NCBI GenBank assembly: GCA_943735955.1
Contig: OX030956.1
Span: 5,177,876-5,241,875 of the forward strand
Direction: 5' to 3'
From: Piscicola geometra
Lineage: Eukaryota; Annelida; Clitellata; Hirudinida; Piscicolidae
Length of the DNA stretch: 64,000 nt
Made by a program: the position numbers and the translations under genes
Part shown: piece by piece, positions 12,901-26,600 of the stretch
How the letters are laid out: each line of letters begins with the position of its first letter
Position numbering within the stretch: position 1 is the first letter of the stretch
The notes under the pieces: model-generated
Told to the model about the DNA's origin: nothing
Databases searched by the model: none
What the model saw: only the letters and a program-made list of their open reading frames with translations

Positions 12901-15900
12901 TGAAGGGTATATTAGGTACACTACACAGAGACGACGTAGTTTCATATCTGGACCCGTTGACGGCAATGATGCTTCTGCTTTGGTTCCTTCTGACCACAAT
13001 GGAAAATGCTTGTTATTAGCTAAAGATTAAATCAAATTAAAATTGCAAAAAGTGTCAACAACGAAGAAGAAAAAAACTAATTTTACAAAATATAGTTTTT
13101 TGTTGCATTTTAAATAATGAAAAATGATTTATTAATGGGTTTGAAGATCTCTCTGTTGTTTTTGTTGCTAATTATAGCTAATCAAAAAAATTCTAAAAGT
13201 CTGTTTTTATTTTCAGAATATACATTTTATTAAGCATTCTTCATGTCTATATTAATTATATTTCATTTAAAAGTTTATATTTTTAGTTCAAAAATCATAA
13301 GTACTTTCGTCAGTGTTATCTTATTCTATTTTTGAATTTTTTGTATTTTCATAGTTTGTATGTTCAGGATTTCAAACTTTTCCTGTCACTTGTGGCACAT
13401 TTCAAGAACTCAATTATAAACTCAAAGTATTTCTTTTGCAACTTCTTTTTTCATGGATTTTTAAACAAAAAAATGTCGCTTTGAGGAAAACTTTGAAGCA
13501 CACACTTTTATTTAAAGATTTTTACATTTTACGGAAAAGGCTTTATTGAGTTAATTTTAATAATAAGGTAATACTATTTCAAAGCAACCAAATTCCTAAT
13601 TAAAAGGCTTTTGTACATTCGAATTATACAAGATAAAAATTTTCTATTATATTATATTATTAAACGCTTTTGATAAAAATGGTCTACTTATGTTGCTTCC
13701 AAGTTTAAAGACATAAAAAGAAGAAAATTCTTAACACGCAAACATCTTTTCTCATCTTCTAAAAGCAACTTTAAACCCTATTTTTTCGGTTGTTAAATTA
13801 TTTGAAGGCACTTTGAAAAGGGTTCTCAAAAGAACGTGTAGTTTGTCACCTTGTTTGAACTGTTACTTATGATGTACAACGCTTTTTGTGGATGAAAGCT
13901 CGCCTATTTGCGTAGATAAAACAGTCGTCATTGCGCCTCGGAGGGCCGTAAGCAGTCTTTTTCGGTGGACTCCTGTCCTATTGTTTGCAAACTGGTTTAT
14001 CTCCACCACGTTATGGTGTTTTATAATGCTCACAATTTTATTTTACTCAATTTCTAATTTTTGTTTGTTTATTTTTTTAGTATCATTAAATGTGCAGTTT
14101 GTCATTTAGGCATTCAAAGATATTTTTACCTAGTCGTAATTGCCTTACCGAAATAAATACTTTTTGGTAATGATTTTTTTTGGCAAATAACTATTTATTT
14201 GGTTTCTCGTTCACTCACTTCATAAAAACGTATTTTCAATAATGAATTTAAAAATGTCTGTTTCTATTGACTCTTTAATCAAATAACCCATGTTTAGGTT
14301 TAAAAAAAATATTTTTCTATTAAAAAATGTATAACGTGACATTTACCTTTACATTATCTTGAAAAAAAAAATGTTTAATTTTTTCAATTGAAAACGAAAC
14401 AATGCCTTCATAATCCTCTAGGTTTCTAAATACTTTGAAAAATAGTTCAAGTTTTTTAATATAAATTCTTTGGGTCTGATGTTTGCTGAGTTTGAAAATA
14501 ATGATAATAATAATAATAGTCTTTAACTGCTGCCATTTAGAATTATTGAAAAAAAAACTAAAAACGAAAAGGAATTAAATGCTTCATTAAAAATGTATTA
14601 ATCATGATTTCACGAATTTAAAACTCTAAATTAAAAAACAAAACTTCGAAAATTGTTATACTGAAATGAGCATTTTATTGATTGGCAGGCATAATTACTA
14701 AATCAAAATCTTCAGCGTTTTTTAACTTGAGGCCTAATCCAAATCAGCCATAACTCATGGCAATAGTCATGAAAAACGTAAATTTCTAATAGAAGCAACT
14801 ACTTTCTTTAATTCCTTTCAAAGAACAGCATTTTCTTTGGATTTTATAAAAATTAATCTTTTCACGACACGCCTTATTAGTAAACTTCTGACCCTTGTTG
14901 GAACGCATGAATCAAGCCTCTAAAGAAAACGAAGCACAGAGAAAAAATTAGTATTTAAGTTATTTCTCTGTCTATTCGCAAGCTGGATTTGAGTTTAAGC
15001 CTGGTTTAGGCTCTGAAAGTCAATGCCTCAAAAAGATCTGCTAATAATTGCTGGTATTTGAAAAGAATTCCCAGGCTTTAGAAGCAATTTATTGCCCTTT
15101 CAAAAATGCGGCTCATTTTAATTGTATTCCATATGAAACTTCTGCTCGTGCATATTCAGTAGAAGAAATATATTCGATCTCTGCGGATTAGTATCTCAGT
15201 GGCTGGAGAGAAATAATTTAAAGTGCTGGGTTTTTTATACAAAATATATGTTTAAATTTTTAATTTTTTTGCTTGAATAATCTCAAAATAAAGAGTTACT
15301 AGAAAAAAGTTAATTAAACGGATAATTTGTTTCATGAAATATGTATTTCTGTAAATTAAAAAAAAAATATTTTAAACATTATAAAATATTTGATTTTTTT
15401 TTCTAGCTTCTCGATTAGTCATCAAGAATGCTTCGAATAATTTTCACAATCACAAAATCTCTTTAAAAAATTCGGAACACCGCGGAATTCTTAAACTTGA
15501 GTTTTAGTAAATCATGAATTCCAATCTTTTTAGATTAAGTTTTTTTTCCAGTTCTTCTATTGGGCACAATGGGTTTTAGAGTCTTTTCAAGAAAGTGTAA
15601 CTTTGTATTAGCACAAAAGCCACTCTAGTTTTATTCTTGTATAAAGGATTGTATATTTTGTGTGCATGTAGTAACTAAGAAGCTAGTTTTCTTTATTTTA
15701 AATTAACGAAATTTTATTTCTTGACCTATGAAGACTGATGCACAAGCCGTAATTAGTACGTATGGAAGATATAAATTCTGATTATGAAGAAGAAAAAGAT
15801 CCATTTTTTATGATAGAACTCAAAGGCGTACGTGCTTTCAAACAAATAATTTGAGAAAGTTGAATGAATATATTTATAAAGGCAGATCATAAATTACAAT

Positions 15901-17048
15901 CGTAACAGTAAGAACCAAAAAAATGTACATTTTTTAATGAAAGGAAGATAAATTGAAGCTAAAATTGATCAATTTTATCTTGGAAGTTCATATTTGAAAT
16001 AGGAGCTATATGATATTTTCAAAGTATTTCAAAAATTTGGTATAATTTCTATAAAAACAAAAGGTGTTGAGCCACAAAACTCAATCAGTAAAAAAGAACA
16101 TTACATGCTTCAGAGCAACGCCGCCGAAATTACCTCTCGGGCCAGCCAAATAAAACTAGCATTAAGAAGCGAACTATTAAAACTAACACACGCAACACCC
16201 CAAAATCGAAGTTTTAAAATGACTTTATAATTAAAACTTTCCATTTACGCTTTTGTCTTTTTCTCTTGCAGTAACCAAATTGTCAAAACTTTTATTGGCA
16301 TGGGTGTGCTTTTGATCATGAGTTCATGCGTCTAATTGCTCATCCTTTATTCCGTCAAAGCCTCTACAAGAGGTATTATTGTCGCATAAAGAGGTTGCGG
16401 ATAGCATAAAAGTTAAGTAATGCATAAAGAAACAGGAATTAGGACACATAAAAAAACTCAGAAAGTTTTTAGTGCTATCAAGATGAAACTTTGAACGTCT
16501 AAACTATCACTGACTAATAAATGATAACAACGTGAAAACCCTGTCGCTGCTTTCATCGCAAAAAAAGTAAGTATCCCACTTTTTGCAATATTAGTCGTAG
16601 CAGCAACAATTACAGCTTCAAAGCAACATTAATGCCATTAAGCGGAAAAACAATTAGACCTAAAAACATAAAAACAATTGGGCAAACAAACATAAAAACA
16701 TGAAAATACGGAAATAAAAAGTGAATTCACCATCAAATACACGCAAAAAAGTTTTCGATAAAAAAATCTAAACATACAAACATCCAGAAAAGCATAACAA
16801 CATAAAGACACAGATACAAAGATCATTCGAAAAGGATAGAATAGAGCAGGGACACGGGTAAGAACACAGATATGTACATAGACAAACTGATAAGTAGAGA
16901 GAAAAACACACAGACAAGAGAAAGACAAAGACACAGACAGGCAGAAGGAGAAGCACACAGACAGTTCTTCCGCCTGACTTGAAGTCTCGCTGTAGGATCG
17001 CATCAAAGAGACCGCTTCTTAATCCTCTTCCCGTCTTCATTACTGTTT

Positions 17049-17160
17049 TGTTGTTGTTGCTGTTGTTGTAGGTGTTTCCGATGTTGTTGTTGTAGTTGTT
17101 GATGTTGTTGTAGGTGTTTTCGATGTTGTTGCTGTGGTTGTTGATGATGATGGTGTTGTT
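17049..17160 (+). repeat. GTT/GAT triplet repeat block
   Basis: Imperfect GTT triplets are interspersed with short motifs such as GTAGGTGTTT and CGATGTTGTTG. The minus strand reads as an Asn-rich open frame. Asn-rich frames are genuinely coding elsewhere in this window, so an exon cannot be excluded. No conserved domain or convincing splice pair was found. Confidence 0.6.
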
Positions 17161-20100
17161 TCTACTGCATACTGCTGCCTTCATAGTGTTAGTGAAAATT
17201 TTTGTCTTTCCTGTAATGTTTGTGCCTTTGATATTTTTTTTGGTGGAAGCAGTTTTAATAATTTAGTAATTAACTTATTAGAAGTAATTTGGTCTTTTTT
17301 TATTAAATTTTTATTTTATTGTTTTTTGCTGTTAGAAATTTTTGATGTTACTTCTAAAATTGTCTTTTCTTCTATTTTTTTTTTATGGATGAAATATTTT
17401 ATAGAGGCCTGATTAAAAAATAAAATAAAACTTTCGTTATTTAATGTCTATCTATTTTTATCTACATTATATTTTCAACTTTTTTTTGCCGAAAGAAAGT
17501 TTATATTTTGCAATATACCTTTTAAATATGTCTTAATAAACTGAAATTTAAAGGAAAATTATTTTATTTCATTATTACTACAAGTTTTGAGAAAAATTCA
17601 ATACTCCTTAAGGAGTTTCAAGAACTAAAATGAGATTGTTAAATTATAAAGATCCCAGATCCTTGTGATCTTTTTCCTAACACGTTTCTCCACGTGGGCT
17701 CAATTGTTTTCCTCATCCAAACGAAAAACCCCAAACTAATGGTGCTACAAACACTAATTTATTTTTCTGTTGTACAAAATAACAAAATCATTTTGACGTA
17801 ATTCAGAATCAGGTTCAAAACAATAATTTTTGCAAATTCATGAAATTCATTCCAACTTGCAGCACACGCCACCAAAACTAAGTGGCATTGATCCAGCAAC
17901 AACCATTAAATTGTGTACTTTGCGATCATATTTATTCAACTGCTTTCCTTGGACGCTCCTCAAAACACCTATTTTAAAAATTCATATTAGAAAACCTTTT
18001 TCACTCCCGTGCACACATCTGTAAAAAATTATTTATGCGTTTAAAGCTAGTTTTTATAATAAAGCCTAGCTAGAAGGAACCCTTTGTTGCAAAAGAACAA
18101 CAACAAGTTGCTGCAACAGGAAAGATTGAAACGAGTTTTGGTCAGCAAAAATCACTGCTGTGGACTCTAATTGCAAATAATCTTGGCGGGAAAGAGCATA
18201 TTTGTCACGTGATGAGCATGGCAAACAGGAACTTCCGCCTGACGATTTTCGATTAGCCTATTGGCAGGGTGATTAATTTTCATTACGTTTGCCGATATTT
18301 TTTCAACTACTTTTTAATTTTTTTATATTTGTTTGTATGTTTCACAAATTTATCTTCATAAATCCCATAGCCTCATGCGTTGATTTTAGATTTTCACTTT
18401 TTTTTTTTAAATTATGACGATTTGTTATCTAATAAACTGCGGTTGAAAATTTTATTATTTTTCATTAAAAGTTATTTAAAAATCCTATCTAAAATGAAAG
18501 TTCTAACTATTTTTTCCCAAAAACAGAATAAACTGTGTTTAAAACTGAAATGAAAAACTCTGACTTATTGTGCACACGGCAACTCGAGCTTCTCAATCAA
18601 TTAAACATTTATCTGCGACCATTCCCTACTTTAGAGCCAAGTTTAGAAATGTTATTTGTTTTTTTATTAAATTGTTTATTCTAGTTGAACAACTTTTTTA
18701 ATACTCTATTATTCACGAAAGAGAAATTTACAGGTAGATTGTCTTTTTGGCGGTTCATACGTTCGAAGGTTTTTCTACGAATCCTTAAATACCCGATTTT
18801 CGAACAAGCACTGCTTACGTTACTATTATATTGTGCCCCTGCTTATTGAAGGGGTTTTCTGGATTCAGGGGTGTTCCTTGTTTGTTACTTTAAAAAGAAA
18901 GTTTTTTGAGCATCTATTGAAATGCTTTTTTTAAACGATATATTATATAATATACAATGTTATATTAAAATACACACTGTATTGAATATTAAAAGCTAGT
19001 AAACTATACCATAAATTGTTGTGAAAAAATTTATTGAGCAAATCTGTTTTTTTAATACTTAAGATACTTGCATTTTAAAGCGAATTAAATAACATATCTA
19101 GTCATTTGAATCTGCACATTTGTTCTGCATAAGAGCTTTCAATTTACATTTTAAGTTATTTCTATTGCCTTTTGGGGCTTTCGCCGCTCAAATAACTTTC
19201 ATTAAAAAATCTATTTCAAAGTATTTACGTAACAAAAATATGTATTAATGTTTCAGTAAAGTTTTGATTAGGTGTAATTAAAGTGTCAAATACCTCGATT
19301 TAAATAGAAAAATAATTCTAATTGTTTGAAAAACAATTTTCAATTTTTTTATATCAAAAACCAAATAAAGGAAACCTCTTAGCATTCATTCTCGATAATT
19401 TTCAACTTTACCTTTTTGTTCAAAAGAGTTAATCTATAACAATCGTTTCACAATCAGTGTGGTTAATGTAAGATTAATCATTAATGAATCGACGTGAAGC
19501 ATAAAGTAACTCTGGGAGAACAATTCACTGCACTAAGCAACTTTCAAGCTTGTTTTATCGCATTTATGATGTTTCTTTCTAATTTTGCAAGCGAGTACAA
19601 CTTATCGGAATGTATAGGCGCCTGCAGCTCTAACCAGACAAGATGTATTTTTTTCATTTTTAACAAAAAGAAACTTTTAGTTTTTCAAGATAAATAGTTA
19701 CATAAAACTTGTATAACTAAAACTATTATTTAAAAACGTAACCAGTTGAAATGATCAAATCTAAGAGCTGAAACTTTTTGATGGACTCAAGAGCTGTATT
19801 GCAAACAAGTTAAAAGACGGACACACAGTAGTTTTGGTATTTAGAAAAAACTTATTTGAATATTTGAAATTTGCATAAAAATACCTATTATAATCCTAGT
19901 GTTAATTTGTCATTCTAAAGTAACAGTAATTTTTTTTAGAGAATATTTGTTGCAGCAACTAATCCTTTTAAATATCAACTAAAACGCATAAATCAAAGTT
20001 TGCCTCAAATACATAAATCAAGTTGAAAAATTAGAAAAATGTCTCCAACTAAAAAGAAAAAAGATATATCTTCTAGAAGATTCTGAACTTTATTTTTAGA

Positions 20101-20740
20101 ATGATTTCAAAAGAAAAAGAAAACTAAAATGTTTTTTAATACTTATTTTTAACAACGAAAAAACATGTTGTCGATGTTGCATTTATAGCTTTAAAAAACA
20201 TTATAAAGAAAAAACAAAATTAATTATCTAATTTAAAAAAGACAAGAATAATACATCTTACAATTATATATGTTAAGATGGGGTCGTAACTCGAAGTCAG
20301 AGGTGAAGAAAGAATACATTATCAAGGCATATATTACTTCCTCGTTTAGTTGCGATTTTGATTGCTTTTGCAATACACTTTTTAATCTTAATCCATTTTT
20401 TCAATTAGGTTTTTGATAAATAAATTTCAATTTAGTTAATTTCAAATAAAAAGGCTTATATATTTTGTTAAATATTTAAACTTTTTATAAATTCTAAACC
20501 TTTTATATATTTTCTGACATATTTAAATCAAGATTTTATAAAGTAGAAAAGTTTAATGACTTCTTAATGGACTTCTTGGAATCGATGTTTATGAAGAACA
20601 ATAAATAAACATTAATGTTTCCTAATTGCTTCACACAGCGCCAATCCTTCCGGCTATTGTATAACTTTAAATATCTGGCAAATTCACTAAAGTTTATGGA
20701 TCGAATTCATAAATGGATTCTATTATTTCTTGATAGATAC

Positions 20741-20955
20741 ATTTTTTTATAAATAAATACGTTTTTTTATAAATAAATACTTTTTCATATAAATAAATAC
20801 ATTTTTTCATAAAAAAAATACATTTTTTCATAAAAAAAATACATTTTTTCATAAAAAAAATACATTTTTTCATAAATAAATACATTTTTATAATGAATAA
20901 ATATCTTTTTTTATAAATAAATAAATATTTCCATAATTAAATACATTTCTTCTTG
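20741..20955 (+). repeat. AT minisatellite (about 20 bp unit)
   Basis: Roughly ten tandem units of an ATAAATACATTTTTTCATAA-like motif, with A-run length variants, span this stretch. The minus-strand open frame of 63 codons here repeats a short Lys/Phe-rich motif and is an artefact of the repeat. Confidence 0.8.
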
Positions 20956-23007
20956 CACAAATACCTTGTTTTTTGCATAAAAGCATTTTTTAGCAATTTT
21001 TATCGCATTGTCCGGAAATGATATTTTTTTATCTTAATTTAAAACAGTTTTATAAAATTTAACTTTAAAGGTTATATTTTCTATGCATTGTCATTTCCAG
21101 TATTTTTATTTTCAGGTTGTCATCTAGACGTAGCTACTAACCATTAAGAATAAAATACATTCATATCGATGGTCTTAAGCATAAAAATGCTTCGATACAA
21201 GCGATGAAGACGCTGCGATAGCGTCGACTCATTGTATCGAGTAACTTTATTGTCGTTGACGGGCTCTAATTATTGTCATTACAGCAGTAATAAGTTCATT
21301 CAGACGCTAGTAACTCGTCTTCGATTGTTTGCTCACCAGCCTTCAAAGTGCGATAAAACTCCTCTGTCAATACTCGGCCGCTTAGTGGTGCGTTCCGGAG
21401 AGCACTTTACTGCTTGTAACGATGCTGTAGTGCTCCTGAGGTCGTCCTCAACACTAATTACTGGCTGCTTTTTGCGGTTCTCGTTACTTCATGTTTATTT
21501 CGTTGGTAATTACACTTTTGCAGGTCCTTCATTATGTATATTAAGATCATTGTTGATTAATTACTATTAATAACCATTAATAAACCATTAATATGGGTAT
21601 TATTGGTTCATAAATAGTATTATGCTTAATATTGTGTAATAAAGATTATCATGTTTATTATTGTGTAATAATTTATATATATTTTTTATATTTTAAAATA
21701 GCTCTTATTGCCTATTTTTATCTTCCTGCGGCGTAGATACCTTTGTAACATGACTTCTGCGATACAACTCAGACCGTTTCATTGTCTCCTTGTTTATCGC
21801 TTCGACACTGGCCATTGATCGTTCGGGTGGCATAGATTGTACAAAAAGAGACGTAACGAGCGATGGCAATGAACGTCGGTGAGAAGGCCAAAGGAAAAAC
21901 TTTTTTGGAAAAAGAATTCGGTTTTAGTCAGGTTTGCTATTTCAAGGAGGGTTTGATATTAAAGCGAAAGTGCAAACAAATAAGAATGGAAAGTTTTGAA
22001 ATTAGTTTTCATCTTGTCTGGGGACAATTATTTTGTGGTTTAGTTTAACAAGAAGAGTTTTTATTGTAAATAATATACTTTTTCTTTTATATATGTATTT
22101 AATATATTTTTTTGCCGAATTAAATTTTGGAATGAAAGTCTCTCATTTAGTTTTTTTCCTTTCTTTGAAAGAATTTCAAAATTAAATTATGTGTCATTTT
22201 TTATTTCAAGTTTTCAGTTTTTAGAATGATTTTTGATTCTTTTTCCTCTATAACATGAAAGCTCTTTTCACGCTAAATGTTAATAATAAAACGTGAAAAT
22301 TCTTTTTAAATTGAAATTGTGGAATATTTTATCAAAGTTTCAAAGCATTTTTGTAAAACTTTCAACTTAAGAGTTTAGGAACATTTCCACTTTTGTTAAT
22401 TCACTTCTTGCGGCATATAATGATAATGCTGCTGACGCTGGCGAATGATTTATGTGCACTTTATTCAATCTTCATTCTCTTTCCACGCCACTTGAAATTT
22501 TCCAGATTCTTCGCAAGCGATGTGTACACTTGCTTCGCGTGTGGTCGATTACAGGATACTTTCATAATTTCATACTTTCGTCTTAAAATAATCTTTCCGA
22601 ATTTTTATTATTTTTTTTGGTTTCACTTGCGTTGAAGAAAATCTTGGACTTTGAATAAAAGTCGTAATCTTTTATGTAAAACCTAAATCGATGTGAAAGT
22701 TTCAAGAATATTTTATGTTTTTAAGAAAAATACTTGGTGTTTTAATACTGACGATCGTGAAATAACGCATCTGTCAAGAGAACAATAGTTCCTAGCCTAC
22801 TTGTTTTTGTCGCTTACACTGAGGCATGTTAATATTTTCTTTAACTCTAATACGACCGCTGTGTTAGAACTCTACCCCGTAGACATTTTTAATGCGTACA
22901 AGAAATTATAAGATACTCATCTAGAAATAATTGTTAAAGACATCTTGCAAATAGATTTTTTTTTAATATTAAACGAATTTGTTTTCCACTATTTAGGGGA
23001 AGGGGCG

Positions 23008-23076
23008 TGCAGATCACTATTAACAGTGAAAACGGTTGGGGGTTGAATTCAACCCTAATGCTAAAAATGATCTGCA
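23008..23076. repeat. Nested inverted repeat with 16-bp perfect palindrome
   Basis: Positions 23040-23055 are the perfect palindrome GGGTTGAATTCAACCC. It lies inside outer arms TGCAGATCA (23008-23016) and TGATCTGCA (23068-23076). The structure sits about 120 bp upstream of the piggyBac remnant. It may be part of that element's end or a regulatory palindrome; I cannot decide which. Confidence 0.6.
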
Positions 23077-23144
23077 TCTTACACTGTCGATTACTTTAAA
23101 CCTAATTAGGTTGTAGACAGCTAATAACTATCGTTCATATTGAC

Positions 23145-23626
23145 TGACGTCACGATATCATGAAGTAGACAAACAAGGAAACTGAAATGCGTCAATGACG
23201 TCATTGCGTCATTATGGAAATGAGGAAAAGTTTACAATTACAAAATTGATTGTTTACATTGCTTTACTAATTCTTGTTGGTGTTCACATAGGCAAAAACG
23301 AAGCAATCACCACTGAACTCTGGAACAAAGACCATGGGCGACCAGTCTTCAACAGAAGCATCACGAGAGACAGACTCAAACAGATCTCAATTGGGATTCG
23401 TTTTGATGAACAAACCGGGTTGACGTCATGTCTGTCCAAGATCCAGCGACAAAACTGCATTGAATTTTGTACCAAGCCTACATGCAAAAAACTTTCACAA
23501 GTGACATGCTTTAGTTGCACAGACAGTGACATTATTGAAACACTATTTTTTGTAAAAAGGTACTTATAGTTTTAGAAGCAAATTTCGATGCAATACATAA
23601 CATGATTGTAGTGAAAATTGACGTCA
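23145..23626. promoter_or_regulatory. Four TGACGTCA (CRE-like) palindromes
   Basis: Exact TGACGTCA octamers occur at 23145-23152, 23196-23203, 23421-23428 and 23619-23626, that is four within 482 bp. This is the consensus for CREB/ATF bZIP factors. The cluster brackets the piggyBac-derived open frame. Whether it acts as an enhancer or promoter is inference. Confidence 0.4.
23195..23569 (+). mobile_element. piggyBac-type transposase remnant (internally deleted)
   Basis: The open frame (124 codons) resembles two separated parts of piggyBac transposases (DDE_Tnp_1_7 family). Residues about 16-73 match the early catalytic-domain region. There is a hydrophobic helix (LIVYIALLILVGVHIGKN), then Leu-Trp followed by the family signature GRPVFNRSITRDRLKQI and IGIRFDE. 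Residues about 80-110 form a Cys-rich segment (C-IEF-C, C, C-FS-C) like the C-terminal zinc-binding region. The roughly 300-400 residues in between, which contain the catalytic aspartates, are missing. The frame is still open, so the deletion derivative is young or tolerated. I did not find convincing terminal repeats with TTAA target duplications. It is inactive as a transposase. A domesticated short protein is possible but unsupported. Confidence 0.65.
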
Positions 23627-23639
23627 TGGACATCCTATT

Positions 23640-26600
23640 CACGTCAACCTGTTAGTATTTTGTGAACACAGTGAACATTATTACATCTTTTGAACGTAAT
23701 CTTTACAAAACTTTTCAAAATCTTTGTTTTCTGGAACTTATATTTTGTGGTAGATGCTAAAATGTGCCGTCGTTCCAGAGGTGAAATATATGTATATTTG
23801 ATTTTGTACTATAATTAACTTATTATTATTTTCACATTTTTCTGATTATGTTCATGCAAAATTTATTTGCTCTTCTCCTTCCATTTGCTCATTTTCTTAT
23901 TAAGAAACATTAAAGTAAATTTTTCTCAATTTTTCATTAAAAAGAAATAGGAATATATTTATTTTTAGTTTAGTAGCTGCTGAATACTTTTTTTTCATAA
24001 TAGTTATAAAGCTCTTCAGTACAGACTTTTAGAAAGTTTCGCGATCAAAAAGAACAACCCATTATTTATAGCTGTTTTGCAAACTAAAATACGAATAATT
24101 AAAACAGCCACTTAATTATGGAAACTTAACAAGTCTTGTTCAAAAAGGAAGATAAATATATGGCAATTATATTCTCAAATGAAGAAATGACAAGAATAAT
24201 TTTGCTAGTTAAGATTTTTCAAGGAGTGACGTTCAAAGTTAATACGTCATTAAATAAACTAATTATTTTGTTTTTATTGTAGAAGAAGCTTTTAAAACCA
24301 AATAACACTCTAGTTATGCCTGTCACCACAAAAAATTTGAGCTTTTACAAAGAAGTTAAAAATTTAGAATTTTTAAATCTTTTGACAACTTAGAATTAAA
24401 GTTAGACAAACATCCAACTAACAGTTAATAAAAAAATCATCAAACAGAAACTCTGCAATTTGTGATTTCCAAATTTCTTGATTGGCGAGCAGGAACAATG
24501 AAATTACTCAAAGTCAAGATTTTCCCTTTTCCTAACTAATCTCATTTTGCCTAAAACTTTCACATGTCATTTCCCACTAATTACGCATTCCTAATAAAGG
24601 CGTACTTCAAACGCGCGTGTCTGACCCGATTTGCTTTTATCTTACTGGCCGATGGCGTGACCCACTTTAATTTAGCATTTGCTGATTGCTTGTTACAGAA
24701 GAGTAATTGTCTTACAGGAGAGAAGACCTTTTGTTAATTTCGTATTCATTCTTTTCCTTCCTATATACTTTTTAAATAAATTTCTACTCTCATACTTAGA
24801 AATGTACAAAAAATGTTTTAGTTAATACCATTGATATTTTATTTTTTCATTCTTTGTGTGTAATCTATCCCATTTGTATTCAAAGTAAAAAAATTACAGC
24901 TACATTGGTCTGTGATCTGTTGTAAATTCGCTGGAGTTTTGCATGCTCTATCTTCTTTTTTCATCTTCAAAATAAAAAGTGTAATAATTTAAATGGTTTA
25001 TGAGGTTTTATTAAAATTTAAAAAAACATTTTCTCATCCTTAGAATAATTTTTCAGATGCTTTTGAAGTTTCAGTTCTTCAAAAGATATGTGAATTATGT
25101 TTTTTTGTCCTAAGGTGTTGAGTCCATGAATCAACGAAAGAGTTTTTAACACTCAAGCGTCTCCATGTTTGTACATTCACCTAACAAAACATATTTTTCA
25201 AAGGTATAGCTTAAAAAAAGAATACAGGTTTAAAATTTGAAAACATTCTAATTGTTTCTAAAATACAAGTTGCTATTTCTTTTGTTTTTATAATGTATAG
25301 AAGGTTGAACTCTGAGCAAATGCTATCTAAAATTGAATCTCATGTTTTTTTGCATAAAGAACAATTTTTAAATTCTTAATTACTTTTTTATGTTGTAAGT
25401 TTCAACGTATATCATATTGCTTATATGCCTCATTCGCATATGAAAATATTAAAATAAGAATTGTTAAAAATGATCAATATTTTTAAAAACATGACCATTC
25501 TAGGAAAAGAAAAATATTACAAATATTCAACAGCAAAAAATTAAAACAAAAAAAATTAAAATACAATCGTTTGCAAATTTAAAGTTGAATGAAACGTCTT
25601 AGGCAAGTGATGGATGAATAAAAACTAAAGAAAGAGTTAATAGGATTAAATGAAAATGAAAGTGAGATTATACAGTAACAATACTGCAAATAAATAATGA
25701 TAGATTGTCGAATAAGCGTCCAGAGAAAGAAATAATGGAATCGAGGTATGCATCATGATTTTGTGAATGTCTTCATAAATTAAAAAGCCTCGAATAACGA
25801 CTGGGAAGAAGACATGATTGGTCAGAAGAGTGAAAGAATCGGAAATAGTTCAAGTTTAAATTCCATTGGGTTGGGATGCAATAAATGATGCATAACTGAA
25901 TATTTTATAAAGAACTTCTGCACACATACCTGCTTCAGGACATTCGCATACTTCAAATCTTCAAGTTAAAATGGAAAAAAGTAAAAAATTATTGTATAAA
26001 GTTTATTTAAAGTATTAAACCTTTTTGGAGTCAATAAGAAGCCTTCAATGGCAGACAAGGCCAGATTTATCGTTCAAAGTATTTCAATAAAGTAGAAGTG
26101 TCCCATCTGTTCCCGAAGCAATTCGAATTTCCAGTGAATGCAGTTTCAAGAGAAGCAATTAATACAACTTTTGGACTACAAAGACCACGTTTGGAACCTC
26201 TTTTCAACTATTCAATTTTTCTCTTTCATATAAGTTTTACTCTATCCTAATACTAACGCCCTGTTTAGCCTTGATGTATTTTACATATTTTTCGCAACTT
26301 ATTAGGTTTTATTTTAATCATTATGTCGTTAATCATTAATTTCCTTTCTTTACAAACACAAGAAAATCACAAAAACACAAAAAAATAAAAATAACAAATA
26401 AATCCCAAAAACACAATAAATCACAAAATCACAAAAATGAGAGCGATATGGAGAGAATCATACAAACATCCACACGAGTTCGCGTATTGGCATAGGCAGG
26501 AAAGCAAACTCGCTGAGGCATGTCGGCATGATTGAAATTCAACGTTTGATCGATTTGAACGCAGCAACATATCTATCGCACGCATCTCTGACCATTCGTT

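Larger units (their letters stand above)
7896..23000. other. AT-rich non-coding DNA with scattered simple repeats
   Basis: No supported gene. The stretch holds poly-A/T runs, a C-rich tract (9895-9985), a GTT triplet block (17049-17160) and an AT minisatellite (20741-20955). Islands of more balanced composition near 7890-8110, 12040-12150, 21190-21540 and 22390-22570 were read in all frames without finding a family I recognise. Confidence 0.6.

Noticed and set aside
16638..17184. Asn-rich minus-strand frame that looks like the coding Asn tracts
   Set aside because: No recognisable domain, weak splice context and immediate transition to a low-complexity Cys/Val/Phe stretch. It was kept only as a triplet repeat.
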